Shown here one piece after another: positions 22,728 through 30,698 of a stretch of DNA of 33,852 bases. Location of the stretch: the IMG/VR virus record IMGVR_UViG_3300045110_000262, positions 1 to 33,852 of that record; one strand, given 5' to 3'. The notes below the pieces were generated by a model. That model made no database searches. It was not told the origin of the DNA and worked only from the letters and a program-made list of their open reading frames with translations. Origin of the DNA: a virus. Numbering within the stretch: the stretch's first letter is position 1; each line of letters opens with the position of its first letter. Both the position numbers and the translations under genes were made by a program.

Positions 22728-23647
22728 TGGGAGCCCCACGCGCGGCCAGGTCCGTCTCGCAGGGCCGGACGTACACGATCAACGGCCTGACCCTCTGGTC
22801 GGTCACCACCATCATCGGGAACGGCCTCCCGAAGCCCGCAATCGCCGGCTGGCAGGCGAAGTCGATCGCCGAGTTCGCGGTCGCCAATTGGCGCCAGATC
22901 GGCGGGATGCTCGGCGCCGTCCGCCTGATGCGGACCCAGGATTCGGGCTCGTTCATCATCAGCGACCCGGACGCCGTCGACGGCGCCGTCGACTGGCTCA
23001 AGGGGGCGCCCTGGCGCGAGTCGAAGCGGAAGATGAGCGTCGGATCGGCGGTCCACGCCGAGGCCGAGGCGTACGCGCTCGGCACGCCGCGGCCCGAGCC
23101 CCTGCCGGCCGTCGCGCCGTACCTGATCTCGTTCCGCAACTTCCTCGAGGACTTCAAGCCCGACTTCGAGCTCGTCGAGGCGACGGTGTTCAACGTCACC
23201 GAGGGCTACGCCGGGACCCTCGACGCGGTCGCGAAGGTCGGCGGCCGCCGGTTCCTCTTCGACTGGAAGACCGGCAAGGACATCTATCCCGACGTGGCGC
23301 TCCAGCTGGCGGCCTACGAGCACGCTGAGGGCGTCCTCCTGCGCGATGGGACGACCGCCCCGATGCCGACCGTCGACGGGTGCTGCGCGCTGCACCTGAC
23401 CGAGCACGACCCTGAGCTCGCCGCGCTCGACCCGACCTATCGCGGCTACTACGTCGTGCCGGTCGCGACGGGCAAGCCCGCGTTCGATGCCTTCTTGTAC
23501 GTCAGGGAGGTGATGAGATGGATGGAGGAGACGTCGAAGGGCGTGCTCAGCCAGCCGGTGACCAACCCCGCCGCACTGGTGGCGCTCTATCCCGAGACGA
23601 TCACGCCGACGCCTGAGAAGGCGCCGAAGAAGCGGGCGGCAGCGTGA
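22727..23647 (+). CDS. RecB/Cas4-like PD-(D/E)XK exonuclease
   Basis: 306 residues. The PD-(D/E)XK nuclease motifs are in order: GSAVHAEAEAYALG (His110), GTLDAVAKVG (Asp166), FLFDWKTGKD (Asp179-Lys181) and LQLAAYEHAE (Gln193-x3-Tyr197). That is the RecB-family signature, so the protein most likely degrades or resects DNA ends in phage recombination or replication. It has an excellent ribosome-binding site, GCAGGAGG, and starts within the previous stop. A basic tail (EKAPKKRAAA) ends it. Endonuclease VII follows, forming a DNA-processing cluster. Confidence 0.82.
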   Translation: MGAPRAARSVSQGRTYTINGLTLWSVTTIIGNGLPKPAIAGWQAKSIAEFAVANWRQIGGMLGAVRLMRTQDSGSFIISDPDAVDGAVDWLKGAPWRESKRKMSVGSAVHAEAEAYALGTPRPEPLPAVAPYLISFRNFLEDFKPDFELVEATVFNVTEGYAGTLDAVAKVGGRRFLFDWKTGKDIYPDVALQLAAYEHAEGVLLRDGTTAPMPTVDGCCALHLTEHDPELAALDPTYRGYYVVPVATGKPAFDAFLYVREVMRWMEETSKGVLSQPVTNPAALVALYPETITPTPEKAPKKRAAA

Positions 23648-24108
23648 TCTGCTCCATCGAGACCTGCGGGCGACTGGCGGTTGCCCGGGGCTGGTGCCGT
23701 CGCCACTGGGAGCGCTGGTACAAGCACGGCGATCCTACGGTGTCGCTGTCGGACCGTGAGCATGGGCCCACCTGCACCATCGACGGCTGCGGTCGTCCCT
23801 ACTACGCGCGTGGTCGGTGTCGTTTCCACGCCGAGCGGCTGCGGCGCCACGGCGACGCAACGCTGGCTGAGCGCCTGACGGCTCGTCAGGGCGGCCGGTG
23901 CGCCATCTGTCGACAGGAGCCGAGCGGTCGGCGCGTCGAGAGCGTCCTGCACCTCGACCACGACCACGCGACGGGGCGCGTCCGCGGGATGCTGTGCGGT
24001 CGCTGCAACAAGGCCCTCGGCCTCCTGCGTGACGATCCCTCACTCGTCCTCTCGCTCATCAGCTATCTGAACCCGTACCTGCCCCCGCAGAGCCAGGAGG
24101 CCGCGTAA
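23644..24108 (+). CDS. Recombination endonuclease VII-like nuclease with duplicated zinc knuckles
   Basis: 154 residues from GTG. The C-terminal domain is endonuclease VII-like: GGRCAICRQEP, then LHLDHDHATGRVRGMLCGRC (Asp105-His108) and NKALGLLRDDP, a treble-clef HNH fold that resolves branched DNA such as Holliday junctions. The N-terminal ~70 residues carry two related knuckles, CSIETCGRLAVARGWCRRHW and CTIDGCGRPYYARGRCRFHA, each C-x4-C-x9-C-x2-H with a following R/K-HGD. These are likely DNA-binding. Start and stop overlap neighbours. Confidence 0.8.
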   Translation: MICSIETCGRLAVARGWCRRHWERWYKHGDPTVSLSDREHGPTCTIDGCGRPYYARGRCRFHAERLRRHGDATLAERLTARQGGRCAICRQEPSGRRVESVLHLDHDHATGRVRGMLCGRCNKALGLLRDDPSLVLSLISYLNPYLPPQSQEAA

Positions 24109-25286
24109 TGCCGCTGACGGACATCACCCCCCGCCTGCGTGAGCTCGGCCGGATCCGGACCGGCAACCAGGTCACCTCGAAGGGCGGGAAGCGGATCCCG
24201 AACAAGCTCGAGACGTTCCGCCTGACGTCGCCGTCCGAGGCGCTCATCGCGGCCGCGCAGGCGGCCTACGGCGGGAAGCGCCAGCCGTGGGAGTCGCCGG
24301 CGGGCAAGCAGTTCGAGCTGGTCACCGAAGTCTCCGTGCTGCCGATCGTCATCCCGTCGGGCGAGTCGCTCAGCCAGTGGTACGAACTCTGGTCCGCTGG
24401 TGGCTGCCAGCGTCGCTGTGACGGCCGGACCGAGCAGCTGAGCGACCAGCCGTGCCTGTGCCCGGGCGATCCGGCAGCGCGCCGCGACCTGGCCGCGAAG
24501 CTGACCCCCGAGGCGTGCAAGCCCGTCACGCGGCTGAACGTCGTCCTGCCGGACATCCCCGACCTCGGTGTCTGGCGCCTGGAGTCACACGGCTACTACG
24601 CCGCGGTCGAGCTCGCCGGCGCCGCGAACTTCCTGTCGGCGGCAACCGCGGCGGGCATGAACATCCCGGCCAACCTGCGCCTCGAGCAGCGCGAAAAGAA
24701 GGTTCCGGGCCAGCCGGTCAACCGCTACGCCGTGCCGGTCGTCGAGTTCACGACCACCCGGATCGCGGACCTCATGGCGGCCGGCGCCGGGCCGATGATG
24801 CTGGGCGAGGGCATCCCCGCGGCGCAGCAGCTGGCGCCCGGCTCGCTCCTGCCAGCCAAGACGCCGCGCGAGCGCCAGCCGAAGGTCGAGCGACCGGCCC
24901 TCGGGCCCGCTCCGACCGTCCCTGACGGCTCGGGCTTCGGTCGAGCGGTCCCAGTGGCCCCGACGGCCGCTCCGCCCGCTGTCAGCGGCGCCAGCGCGCC
25001 CCAGGAGCCTGAGAGCGTCGCTGGCTGGGTCATCGACGGCCAGGCGGCGCCAGAGGCCGCCAGCGCGCCCGAGGAGGCGGTCGAGGGGCAGGTTCGCGAG
25101 GTTCCGGCGGCCCTGACCCAGGACGAGCTATTCGCGGCCCTGGACGAGGCGCGCATCGACCGGACGTACGCGGCGGAGGTCGCGAAGGCCATGTGGCCCG
25201 ATCGCCCGCCGCGCGAGTCCCTGACGCCAGAGCAGCGGGCCCTGTTGCTCGCCGAACTGACGACCCCGGCGACCGCCGGGCTGTAG
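24108..25286 (+). CDS. Gp3-like (recombination directionality factor family) protein
   Basis: 392 residues. The N-terminal ~240 match the family of phiC31/phiBT1 gp3-like proteins: ITPRLRELGRIRTGN, KLETFRLTSPSEALIAAAQ, SQWYELWSAGGCQRRCDGRT, PCLCPGD, DLGVWRLESHGYYAAVELAG and LRLEQREKK. The cysteines (GGCQRRCDG...PCLCPG...ACKP) may bind metal. In phiC31 the protein reverses serine-integrase recombination, but here the integrase is a tyrosine enzyme, so the job may differ. The C-terminal ~150 residues are Pro/Ala-rich linker plus a helical tail (QDELFAALDEARIDRTYAAE). Family recalled from sequence pattern, not searched. Confidence 0.6.
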   Translation: MPLTDITPRLRELGRIRTGNQVTSKGGKRIPNKLETFRLTSPSEALIAAAQAAYGGKRQPWESPAGKQFELVTEVSVLPIVIPSGESLSQWYELWSAGGCQRRCDGRTEQLSDQPCLCPGDPAARRDLAAKLTPEACKPVTRLNVVLPDIPDLGVWRLESHGYYAAVELAGAANFLSAATAAGMNIPANLRLEQREKKVPGQPVNRYAVPVVEFTTTRIADLMAAGAGPMMLGEGIPAAQQLAPGSLLPAKTPRERQPKVERPALGPAPTVPDGSGFGRAVPVAPTAAPPAVSGASAPQEPESVAGWVIDGQAAPEAASAPEEAVEGQVREVPAALTQDELFAALDEARIDRTYAAEVAKAMWPDRPPRESLTPEQRALLLAELTTPATAGL

Positions 25287-25300
25287 AGGAGGAACCCGCC

Positions 25301-25606
25301 GTGGCGCAACTGCGAGCCGTCGAGCAGACGGCGTTCGACGAGCAGGTCATCGAGGACGAGGAGATCGAGGCGGCGCTGGAGGACCGCGAGAAGAAGAAGG
25401 CATCGCTCGACGCGGTCCGGAAGATCTACGACGGCGCGAACGAGCACGCGATCCTCAAGATCAGCGAGCTCGAGCTCCCTGAGGGGGGGGCAGCACGCGT
25501 GGGTAGGTTCCGCATCACTCGCCAGGCGATTCCCGCCGGCCACCGCGAGTTCGACACGAAGGCGTCGAGCCGGATCCGCATCTCCGTCGCGAGTGACGAG
25601 TCATGA
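25301..25606 (+). CDS. Hypothetical charged early protein
   Basis: 101 residues from GTG with a strong AGAGGAGGAACC ribosome-binding site. The first half is a highly charged helix (EDEEIEAALEDREKKKASLD); the second half is a strand-rich piece, VRKIYDGANEHAILKISELE and GRFRITRQAIPAGHREF. No family was recognised. A run of eight G at about 25483-25490 sits in the gene and is a plausible slippage site. The stop overlaps the ATG of the following repeat-protein gene by four bases. Confidence 0.55.
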   Translation: MAQLRAVEQTAFDEQVIEDEEIEAALEDREKKKASLDAVRKIYDGANEHAILKISELELPEGGAARVGRFRITRQAIPAGHREFDTKASSRIRISVASDES

Positions 25607-26457
25607 CGCACCACATCGACCTCTCGACGATCCACCTCGACATTGGCTCGCACTCCGAGGAGGGCAAGGGCTGCGTCATGAACTGGGTGGCCCGGTTCGC
25701 CGGCGAGCCCGTCACCGACCATCCGGTCTGCACGTCGCGTGTGCTGACCGCCTTCGCGATCGCCTGGAACGACGCGCTGCCCGAGGACACCCGGCAGCGA
25801 CTCGTGCCGTTCATCCCGCGGCTCGTCGGCACGGCCGGCGACAAGGCGGCCGACGAGGTCCGCGCGTGGATGGCGACCGACTGGCTGGTCCGCGCGTTCA
25901 CCGTGACGTGGCTGCGCAAGGCCGGTCTCACTGCGCGTGCGGACGAGCTGGCCGCGCTACCCGAGCTCACGTCGAGCGAACTCGCGCGCGCGGCGCAGCC
26001 GATCATCGATGCGGCGCGAGCGGAAGCGAGCGCCGCCGGGGACGCCGCCGGGGACGCCGCCAGGGCCGCCGCCGGGGACGCCGCCTGGGACGCCGCCGGG
26101 GACGCCGCCTGGGACGCCGCCGGGGCCGCCGCCAGGGACGCCGCCAGGGCCGCCGCCTGGGACGCCGCCGGGGACGCCGCCTGGGACGCCGCCGGGGCCG
26201 CCGCCAGGGACGCCGCCAGGGCCGCCGCCTGGGACGCCGCCTGGGACGCCGCCAGGGCCGCCGCCGGGGCCGCCGCCGGGGCCGCCGCCGGGGCCGCTAA
26301 AGGGAAGAAGGGCTACAACGCGCAGTACGACGCGGCCTACAAGGCGGCGCGACCGCTGGTCGACGAGGCGTTCCGTGAGACGACCGCCGAGCTGACCGAA
26401 TCGGCGTTCGCGCTGTTCGACGGGATGATCGACGTCAAGACGGCCGTGCCGGCCTGA
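25603..26457 (+). CDS. Protein with Ala-rich tetrapeptide repeats
   Basis: 284 residues. The N-terminal ~140 form a domain seen in phages and bacteria without known function: [58 protein letters not shown] and [16 protein letters not shown]. From residue ~144, 22 four-residue units such as [12 protein letters not shown] and AARA follow, then a charged helix ([20 protein letters not shown]) and a helical tail. The repeats would build a long, Ala-packed, regularly patterned helix or solenoid. The DNA is a 12-base minisatellite, so the unit number may change easily. Role unknown; packing, inhibition or immunity functions are all open. Confidence 0.6.
   Translation: MTHHIDLSTIHLDIGSHSEEGKGCVMNWVARFAGEPVTDHPVCTSRVLTAFAIAWNDALPEDTRQRLVPFIPRLVGTAGDKAADEVRAWMATDWLVRAFTVTWLRKAGLTARADELAALPELTSSELARAAQPIIDAARAEASAAGDAAGDAARAAAGDAAWDAAGDAAWDAAGAAARDAARAAAWDAAGDAAWDAAGAAARDAARAAAWDAAWDAARAAAGAAAGAAAGAAKGKKGYNAQYDAAYKAARPLVDEAFRETTAELTESAFALFDGMIDVKTAVPA
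26032..26295 (+). repeat. 12-bp minisatellite with a 72-bp tandem duplication
   Basis: 22 units of 12 bases, variants of GCCGCCGGGGAC, GCCGCCTGGGAC, GCCGCCAGGGAC and GCCGCCAGGGCC, all in frame. Units 5-10 (26080-26151) and 11-16 (26152-26223) are identical to each other, a 72-base higher-order duplication. The repeat is in the coding sequence of the Ala-rich protein and its length is a multiple of three, so gain or loss of units keeps the frame. Confidence 0.9.
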
Positions 26458-26879
26458 TGCCCGTCCGTCGCTACGCCGAGGGCACGAAGGTCTCGGTCGA
26501 GTCGAGCCGCGGCGAGATCACCGGGATCCTCGCCAAGCACGGCGTCCAGAAGATGGGCTGGATGGGCCAGCCATCGGGCGACCAGCTCATGTTCGAGCTC
26601 GACGGCGGCTCGTACCGCTTCGACATCGTCAAGCCGACGATGGAGGAGGTCCGGCGCGACTACCCGAACGCCTACGACCCGCAGGCGAAGCTGGACGGCG
26701 AATGGCGTCGCCGATGGCGCGCCAACGTGCTCCTGCTCAAGGCGAAGCTCGAGTTCATCGAGTCGGGTGACACGACGCTCGATCGCGAGCTCCTGGCCTA
26801 CCGCGTCCTCAAGGATGGCTCGACGCTCGAGCAGGCGATCGCGGCCGGCGGGCTGCCGATGCTGGTGGCGGGCAAGTGA
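26457..26879 (+). CDS. Conserved hypothetical phage protein
   Basis: 140 residues, starting [20 protein letters not shown] and followed by [35 protein letters not shown] and a helical [19 protein letters not shown] segment. This kind of sequence ([24 protein letters not shown], then a hydrophobic strand) is known to me from many phages and actinobacterial islands as a protein of unknown function. The shape suggests a small alpha/beta domain with a helical C terminus. The ATG shares one base with the previous TGA. It sits among recombination and regulatory genes. Confidence 0.55.
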   Translation: MPVRRYAEGTKVSVESSRGEITGILAKHGVQKMGWMGQPSGDQLMFELDGGSYRFDIVKPTMEEVRRDYPNAYDPQAKLDGEWRRRWRANVLLLKAKLEFIESGDTTLDRELLAYRVLKDGSTLEQAIAAGGLPMLVAGK

Positions 26880-27766
26880 CGATTCAGCTCGCGCCCGACA
26901 GCCCCCGTCGCGTCGCCGCCAGCCGGTTCGGTGCCGAGCTCAGGCGCGCCATGCTCGTCCGCAAGGTCGGGCAGCACCGGCTCGCCGAGGCCGTCGGCTG
27001 CGGATCGTCGGCGATCGCCGTCTGGAAGGCCGGCGACAATCTGCCGCGCACAGACACCGCCCAGCGGCTTGCGGATGCGCTCCGCTGGCCGCGGCTGATC
27101 GCGATCGCGCGCGAGGGCCGGACCGGCGCCTGCGTCCGCTGCGGTGGCGCGTTCGTCAACGAGGGTGGCTTTCCGAAGCGCTTCTGCTCGGCCGAGTGTC
27201 GTGACGTCGACGTGCAGTTGCGTCAGCCACCGCCGGGCAGGGCACTGGCCGATGCGCTGAGGGTCGAGCTCGAGCGGGTCAAGGGCACGACCGACAGCGT
27301 TCGTCGCAAGCCTCTGGCCGCAGCGCTCGACCAGTACGCCCGCTCCGACAGCAAGCGTGTGGTCCGCGTCGACCGATCCGAGCGCCGGCTGCACGTCGCC
27401 CAGGCCGCTGTGGCCGCCTTCTGCGGGGCCTGCGAGCCGTCGGGCGTGTGTCGAACCCCTGAATGCGAGCTGAGGCCCGTATCGCCCCTTCCGTTGGCCC
27501 TTGAGCCTGACAAGATCGGCCGCGGTGTCCGCGAGCGTCTCGATCCGCACACGCCCCACTGGCTTGAGAAGGTTCGTGCCGCCAACGAGGAGCGCTGGGC
27601 ACGGCCAGGCGAGAGGGAGCGGGCGTCGGCCCAGAGCCTGGCCATGCACGCCCGCCGGACGCCCGAGGAGCGTAAGGCCGTCATCGCGAAGGCGAAGGCC
27701 GCCTACCCAGCCGAACGGCGCTCGGCCACCAGCAAGCGCATGCACGCGGCCAGGAGGGCGTCGTGA
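26876..27766 (+). CDS. HTH plus zinc-finger regulator
   Basis: 296 residues from a GTG overlapping the previous stop. The N-terminal XRE-type helix-turn-helix (VGQHRLAEAVGCGSSAIAVW, KAGDNLPRTDTAQRLADALR) binds DNA. Residues ~82-105 have a CxxC-CxxxC zinc knuckle (CVRCGGAFVNEGGFPKRFCS-AEC). A long basic middle and a C-terminal AKAKAAYPAERRSATSKRMH segment follow, typical of DNA-contacting proteins. A further Cys group (FCGACEPSGVCRTPECE) may bind a second metal. It may be an early transcription regulator; no target is visible. Confidence 0.65.
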   Translation: MTIQLAPDSPRRVAASRFGAELRRAMLVRKVGQHRLAEAVGCGSSAIAVWKAGDNLPRTDTAQRLADALRWPRLIAIAREGRTGACVRCGGAFVNEGGFPKRFCSAECRDVDVQLRQPPPGRALADALRVELERVKGTTDSVRRKPLAAALDQYARSDSKRVVRVDRSERRLHVAQAAVAAFCGACEPSGVCRTPECELRPVSPLPLALEPDKIGRGVRERLDPHTPHWLEKVRAANEERWARPGERERASAQSLAMHARRTPEERKAVIAKAKAAYPAERRSATSKRMHAARRAS

Positions 27767-27830
27767 CGCGCGTGGGTGCTATCCTTCAGGCCTGTCCTTT
27801 CCGCTCCGTGCCGGGTCATGAGGCACGTCG

Positions 27831-28046
27831 ATGTCGTCGAAAGGGTCCCCTGTGAGAACCATCTCATCTCGCCAGCGCGCGCTCGAGCGTGCCTACCCCC
27901 TCGCGAAGCAGCTCGCCGAGATCCTCGAGCTCGAGTCGATCGAGCCGATGGCCACGAGCGTCAAGCACGTCCGCCAGGCGATCGGTGCTGAGCTCGCCCA
28001 GCTAGGACTGCCGCGTACTTCCAGGACGGCGGACGATGGCCGCTGA
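27831..28046 (+). CDS. Small hypothetical protein before replication genes
   Basis: 71 residues starting MSSKGSPVRTISSRQRALER, with a likely helix AYPLAKQLAEILELESIEPM and ATSVKHVRQAIGAELAQLGL. A GAGG ribosome-binding site lies seven bases upstream. The gap 27767-27830 holds no gene and no strong promoter. The frame ends 11 bases inside the next gene. GTG 27851 is another possible start. No family recognised. Confidence 0.5.
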   Translation: MSSKGSPVRTISSRQRALERAYPLAKQLAEILELESIEPMATSVKHVRQAIGAELAQLGLPRTSRTADDGR

Positions 28047-28557
28047 GCGCATCAACCTGCCTGCTGTCGTCGCCGAGCGTGACGCCCTGGACGACCAGGA
28101 CCGCCTCCTCGCCGGCGATGTCGTCGTGACGATCGGCTTCACCAACGCCGCGGTCAAGGACCTCGCCCCGCGCGAATGGGAGGAGCTGGCCGCCTACCTG
28201 TTCGCGCTTCTCGAGCGCCAGCCGATGAAGAGCAGCGCCGCTTTCGCCGGCCACCGCATCGTCCTGGGCAACCTGGCCACCGAGCTTCGGGGCTTCGCCG
28301 CCGCCGCCGGCGAGCCGGTCGGGCTGCAGGCCGACCTCCGAGCCGCCTCGAGCAGGGCCGAGGAGCTCCGGATCCGCAAGCGCATCGACTCGGCCGAACT
28401 GGCCCTCGATCGCCACGTCGACGGCGTGATCGATGCGCATCACGCCCAGCGCGAGGCGCAGGACGCCTACATCCCGCCCGACCCCGAGGAGCAGCCCATC
28501 GACCAGGCACCGGCCGCCCGGCAGGACACCGACGATGACCCGACGGCATTTTTGTAG
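28036..28557 (+). CDS. Hypothetical protein upstream of RepA-like ATPase
   Basis: 173 residues, mostly helical and charged: LAPREWEELAAYLFALLERQ, HRIVLGNLATELRGFAAAAG and ASSRAEELRIRKRIDSAELA. An acidic disordered tail (PPDPEEQPIDQAPAARQDTD) ends it. The stop directly precedes the ATPase ATG with no gap, so the two are probably made together and may work together. No family recognised; by position it could be a replication accessory or loader, which is inference. Confidence 0.5.
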   Translation: MAAERINLPAVVAERDALDDQDRLLAGDVVVTIGFTNAAVKDLAPREWEELAAYLFALLERQPMKSSAAFAGHRIVLGNLATELRGFAAAAGEPVGLQADLRAASSRAEELRIRKRIDSAELALDRHVDGVIDAHHAQREAQDAYIPPDPEEQPIDQAPAARQDTDDDPTAFL

Positions 28558-29832
28558 ATGCGCCGGGTCTTCGCCAAGCAGGGACTGGGCTACGTGCTGA
28601 CCGTGCCCGACCTGACGATCGAGATGACCGTCGACCGACTCAGCCGCACGCGCGGCGAGCTCCACGGCGAGCTGTCGGTCACGTGCGGGTTGCCCGGCAC
28701 GCGGAGCACGGACGGCCACCTGCACAGCGCCCGGTTCAACCTGTCCGGCGGCACCTCGCGCGGGACCCTGGCGAAGACACTGGCGAAGCGCGCCAACACC
28801 GATGACGTCGACTGGGAGGACCTGCTCGAGGACTTCTGCCGGCGCGTCATGGCGGACGAGCGCGAGGGCGATCCGGTCATCGACGTCGGCGCCCTGCCCG
28901 TGCCGATCGGCGAGTCGTATCGCCTGGCGCCCATCCTGCCGCTCGGCCAGACCACGATCCTGTACGGCGAGGGCGGCACCGGCAAGAGCACGCTGTCCTG
29001 CCTGATCGCGGTCGCGACCCAGACCGGCGTCTCGCCATTCGATGGCTGGGTCCCGCGCAAGGCGCCCGTGCTCTACCTCGACTGGGAGGGCGGCCGCGAC
29101 AGCATCAACCGGCGCGTTCGCGGCGTGGCCATGGGCCTGCAGATCCCGTCGGTCACCACGATCCGCTACCTCGACTGCCGGCGGCGAGGGGCGCTGTACT
29201 CGTTCGCCGAGGACATCGCGCGCATGGTCGACGTCGAGGGCTACGGCCTGGTCGTGGTCGACAGCGTGGGCATGGCCAGCGGCACGAGCTCGGAGGGATC
29301 GGACGCGAACGAGGGCGCGATCCGGCTGTTCAGCGCGTTCGGCTACCTGGGCACCACGGTGCTCGCCGACGACCACGTGAGCAAGGCCGAGACCGAGGCC
29401 ACCAACCGCCCGGCCCGGCCATACGGCTCGATCTACAAGACCAACCTTGCGCGCGCCACGTACGAGCTGCGGCGCCAGAAGACGGCCGACGGCTCGTCGG
29501 TCCTGCTGCTGCTCAACACCAAGGCGAACGACGCCGACACGCTGCCACCACAGGCCATCAGGGTCGTCCACGAGGACGACGGGGCGATCCGATACGAGCC
29601 CACGGAGATCTCGGCGGAGGTGGCAACAGAAGCCCGTGGCCGGCTCACGCAAGCTGACCGCCTGGCTGCCTTCCTGACCGAGGGGCACCTCACCGATGCC
29701 CAGCTGAGCGACCTGTCGGAGATCCCCGAGAAGACGATCAGGACCGTCCTGAGCCGGTACAAGACGCGGTTCAACAGGCTTCCATCGGGCGCCTGGGAGC
29801 TGCTGCCAGAGGTCCGAACCCATGCCTCGTAA
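28558..29832 (+). CDS. RepA/AAA_25-like ATPase (replicative helicase candidate) with winged-helix end
   Basis: 424 residues. The ATPase core has Walker A GEGGTGKST (residues 137-145, Lys143) and Walker B LVVVDSVG (Asp235), with PVLYLDWEGGRDSINRRVRG and TTVLADDHVSKAE typical of the RepA/RecA-like hexameric helicase group. The C-terminal ~75 residues form a likely winged helix (RLAAFLTEGHLTDAQLSDLS, PEKTIRTVLSRYKTRF), good for origin binding. A hexamer-repeat region follows directly, a pattern expected of an initiator/helicase next to its origin. ATG immediately follows the previous stop. Other AAA ATPase roles remain possible. Confidence 0.7.
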   Translation: MRRVFAKQGLGYVLTVPDLTIEMTVDRLSRTRGELHGELSVTCGLPGTRSTDGHLHSARFNLSGGTSRGTLAKTLAKRANTDDVDWEDLLEDFCRRVMADEREGDPVIDVGALPVPIGESYRLAPILPLGQTTILYGEGGTGKSTLSCLIAVATQTGVSPFDGWVPRKAPVLYLDWEGGRDSINRRVRGVAMGLQIPSVTTIRYLDCRRRGALYSFAEDIARMVDVEGYGLVVVDSVGMASGTSSEGSDANEGAIRLFSAFGYLGTTVLADDHVSKAETEATNRPARPYGSIYKTNLARATYELRRQKTADGSSVLLLLNTKANDADTLPPQAIRVVHEDDGAIRYEPTEISAEVATEARGRLTQADRLAAFLTEGHLTDAQLSDLSEIPEKTIRTVLSRYKTRFNRLPSGAWELLPEVRTHAS

Positions 29833-29861
29833 GCCGCTGGTCGCGGGGGTCATGGGGTCCT

Positions 29862-29952
29862 TTGCAACAATGTTGCGCAACAACTTGCAACATGTTGCAG
29901 GGATGGCTTGCAACAAGGGCTCCCCCTTACAGGGGGAGAGCCACCCTGTTGC
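29862..29952. repeat. GCAACA/TGTTGC iterated hexamers
   Basis: GCAACA at 29864, 29877, 29887 and 29910, and its complement TGTTGC at 29871, 29893 and 29947: seven copies in 89 bases. TTGCAACA is found complete at 29862, 29885 and 29908, evenly spaced by 23 bases. TGCAACATGTTGCA at 29886-29899 is a perfect 14-base palindrome. The array directly follows the RepA-like ATPase gene. Confidence 0.85.
29920..29938. repeat. Strong GC hairpin beside the hexamer array
   Basis: CTCCCCC (29920-29926) and GGGGGAG (29932-29938) pair around a TTACA loop; GGCT and AGCC can extend the stem with a two-base bulge. No T-run follows on either strand, so a simple terminator is unlikely. It may be an origin structure. 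Confidence 0.5.
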
Positions 29953-30144
29953 GGCCAGCGCATCCCAAGGGACCGGGACCAGGGTGGCCTACCCCTCCCT
30001 GCCCCTCCCCCCATCGGGTGGTGGTGCCCGACAGCATGGCGACGACCGTCGCGGACAGGCCGGTCGACGGACCAGGGCGCCCCACCCCCTCCCTGACCTA
30101 CGCACCGTTTCGCGAGAGATAGTTCGCCGATTCGGGGCCCGCCC

Positions 30145-30618
30145 GTGACCTCGATCGAGTTCGCCGTCCGCGGCCTGCCGATCGCCCAGGGCACCGCTCG
30201 AGCGTTCGTCGCCGGCGGCAGGGCCCGGATCGCGACCGACGCCAACCGCAGCAACTCGCCGATCGGTGCCTGGCGCGGCGCGATCGCCTCCGCCTGCTCC
30301 GACGCGATGGGCTCGTCGCCGGCGCTGACCGGCCCGGTCGTCGTGTCGGCCTGGTTCGTCTTCCCGCGACCGGGCGCCCACTTCCTCCCGGCCAACCGGA
30401 GCCGGCTCGCGCCCGAGCTCCGCCTCGACGCCCCGCGCTACGTCGAGCGCAAGCCCGACCTGGACAAGCTCAGCCGTGCGCTGCTCGACGGCATCACAAA
30501 CGTCGCCATCCGTGACGACGCGCAGGTCGCCCGGCTGAACGCCCGGAAGGTCTACGAGGACGACGAGCTGCGCCCGGGCTGCACGGTCCGGATCGCGCCG
30601 ATCGAGCAGACCCGATGA
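30145..30618 (+). CDS. rusA: RusA-type Holliday junction resolvase
   Basis: 157 residues from GTG. The RusA signature is clear: KPDLDKLSRALLDGITNVAI (Asp105, Asp107) followed by RDDAQVARLNARKVY (Asp124/Asp125), the acidic metal site of RusA enzymes which cut four-way junctions symmetrically. The N-terminal strands EFAVRGLPIAQGTARAF and VVVSAWFVFPRP fit the family fold. It stands right after the candidate origin and RepA-like ATPase. Its stop overlaps the next ATG. Symbol by family, not by a database match. Confidence 0.85.
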   Translation: MTSIEFAVRGLPIAQGTARAFVAGGRARIATDANRSNSPIGAWRGAIASACSDAMGSSPALTGPVVVSAWFVFPRPGAHFLPANRSRLAPELRLDAPRYVERKPDLDKLSRALLDGITNVAIRDDAQVARLNARKVYEDDELRPGCTVRIAPIEQTR

Positions 30619-30698
30619 ACCGCTACACCCGTCTCGGCTGTCTCGCCTGCGTCGCGGCGTTCCTGTTCGGCTTCGTCCTCGGGGCCTTCCTGCGATGA
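30615..30698 (+). CDS. 27-residue membrane micropeptide
   Basis: MNRYTRLGCLACVAAFLFGF followed by VLGAFLR: a basic start, one hydrophobic span and two cysteines (CLAC) at the membrane edge, which could be lipidated or palmitoyl-like modified, though there is no clear signal peptidase II box. It starts overlapping the RusA stop and ends overlapping the next ATG. Four-base overlaps at both ends support it as real. Confidence 0.5.
   Translation: MNRYTRLGCLACVAAFLFGFVLGAFLR

Larger units (their letters stand above)
29833..30144. other. Non-coding stretch with candidate replication origin
   Basis: 312 bases without a convincing gene. It opens with a dense set of GCAACA/TGTTGC hexamers (29864-29952), unusually A/T-rich for this genome, and then a seven-base-stem hairpin. 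The remaining ~190 bases are C-rich (ccctccctgcccctcccccc-like runs) and end before GTG 30145. A short TTTCGCGAGAGA element lies near 30107-30118. A frame open through it, beginning MPRKPLVAGVMG, gives nothing recognisable. Confidence 0.5.

Noticed and set aside
26032-26295. Tandem repeats as CRISPR or non-coding satellite
   Set aside because: 12-base units in frame inside a good gene with no spacers.
27961-29916. Minus-strand open frame of 651 codons opposite the RepA-like ATPase
   Set aside because: Composition is that of an antisense shadow; the plus strand shows Walker motifs and coupled starts.
29822-30148. Plus-strand frame of 108 codons (MPRKPLVAG...)
   Set aside because: It runs through the hexamer array, the hairpin and C-rich DNA; the protein has no structure and it starts inside the ATPase end without a ribosome-binding site.
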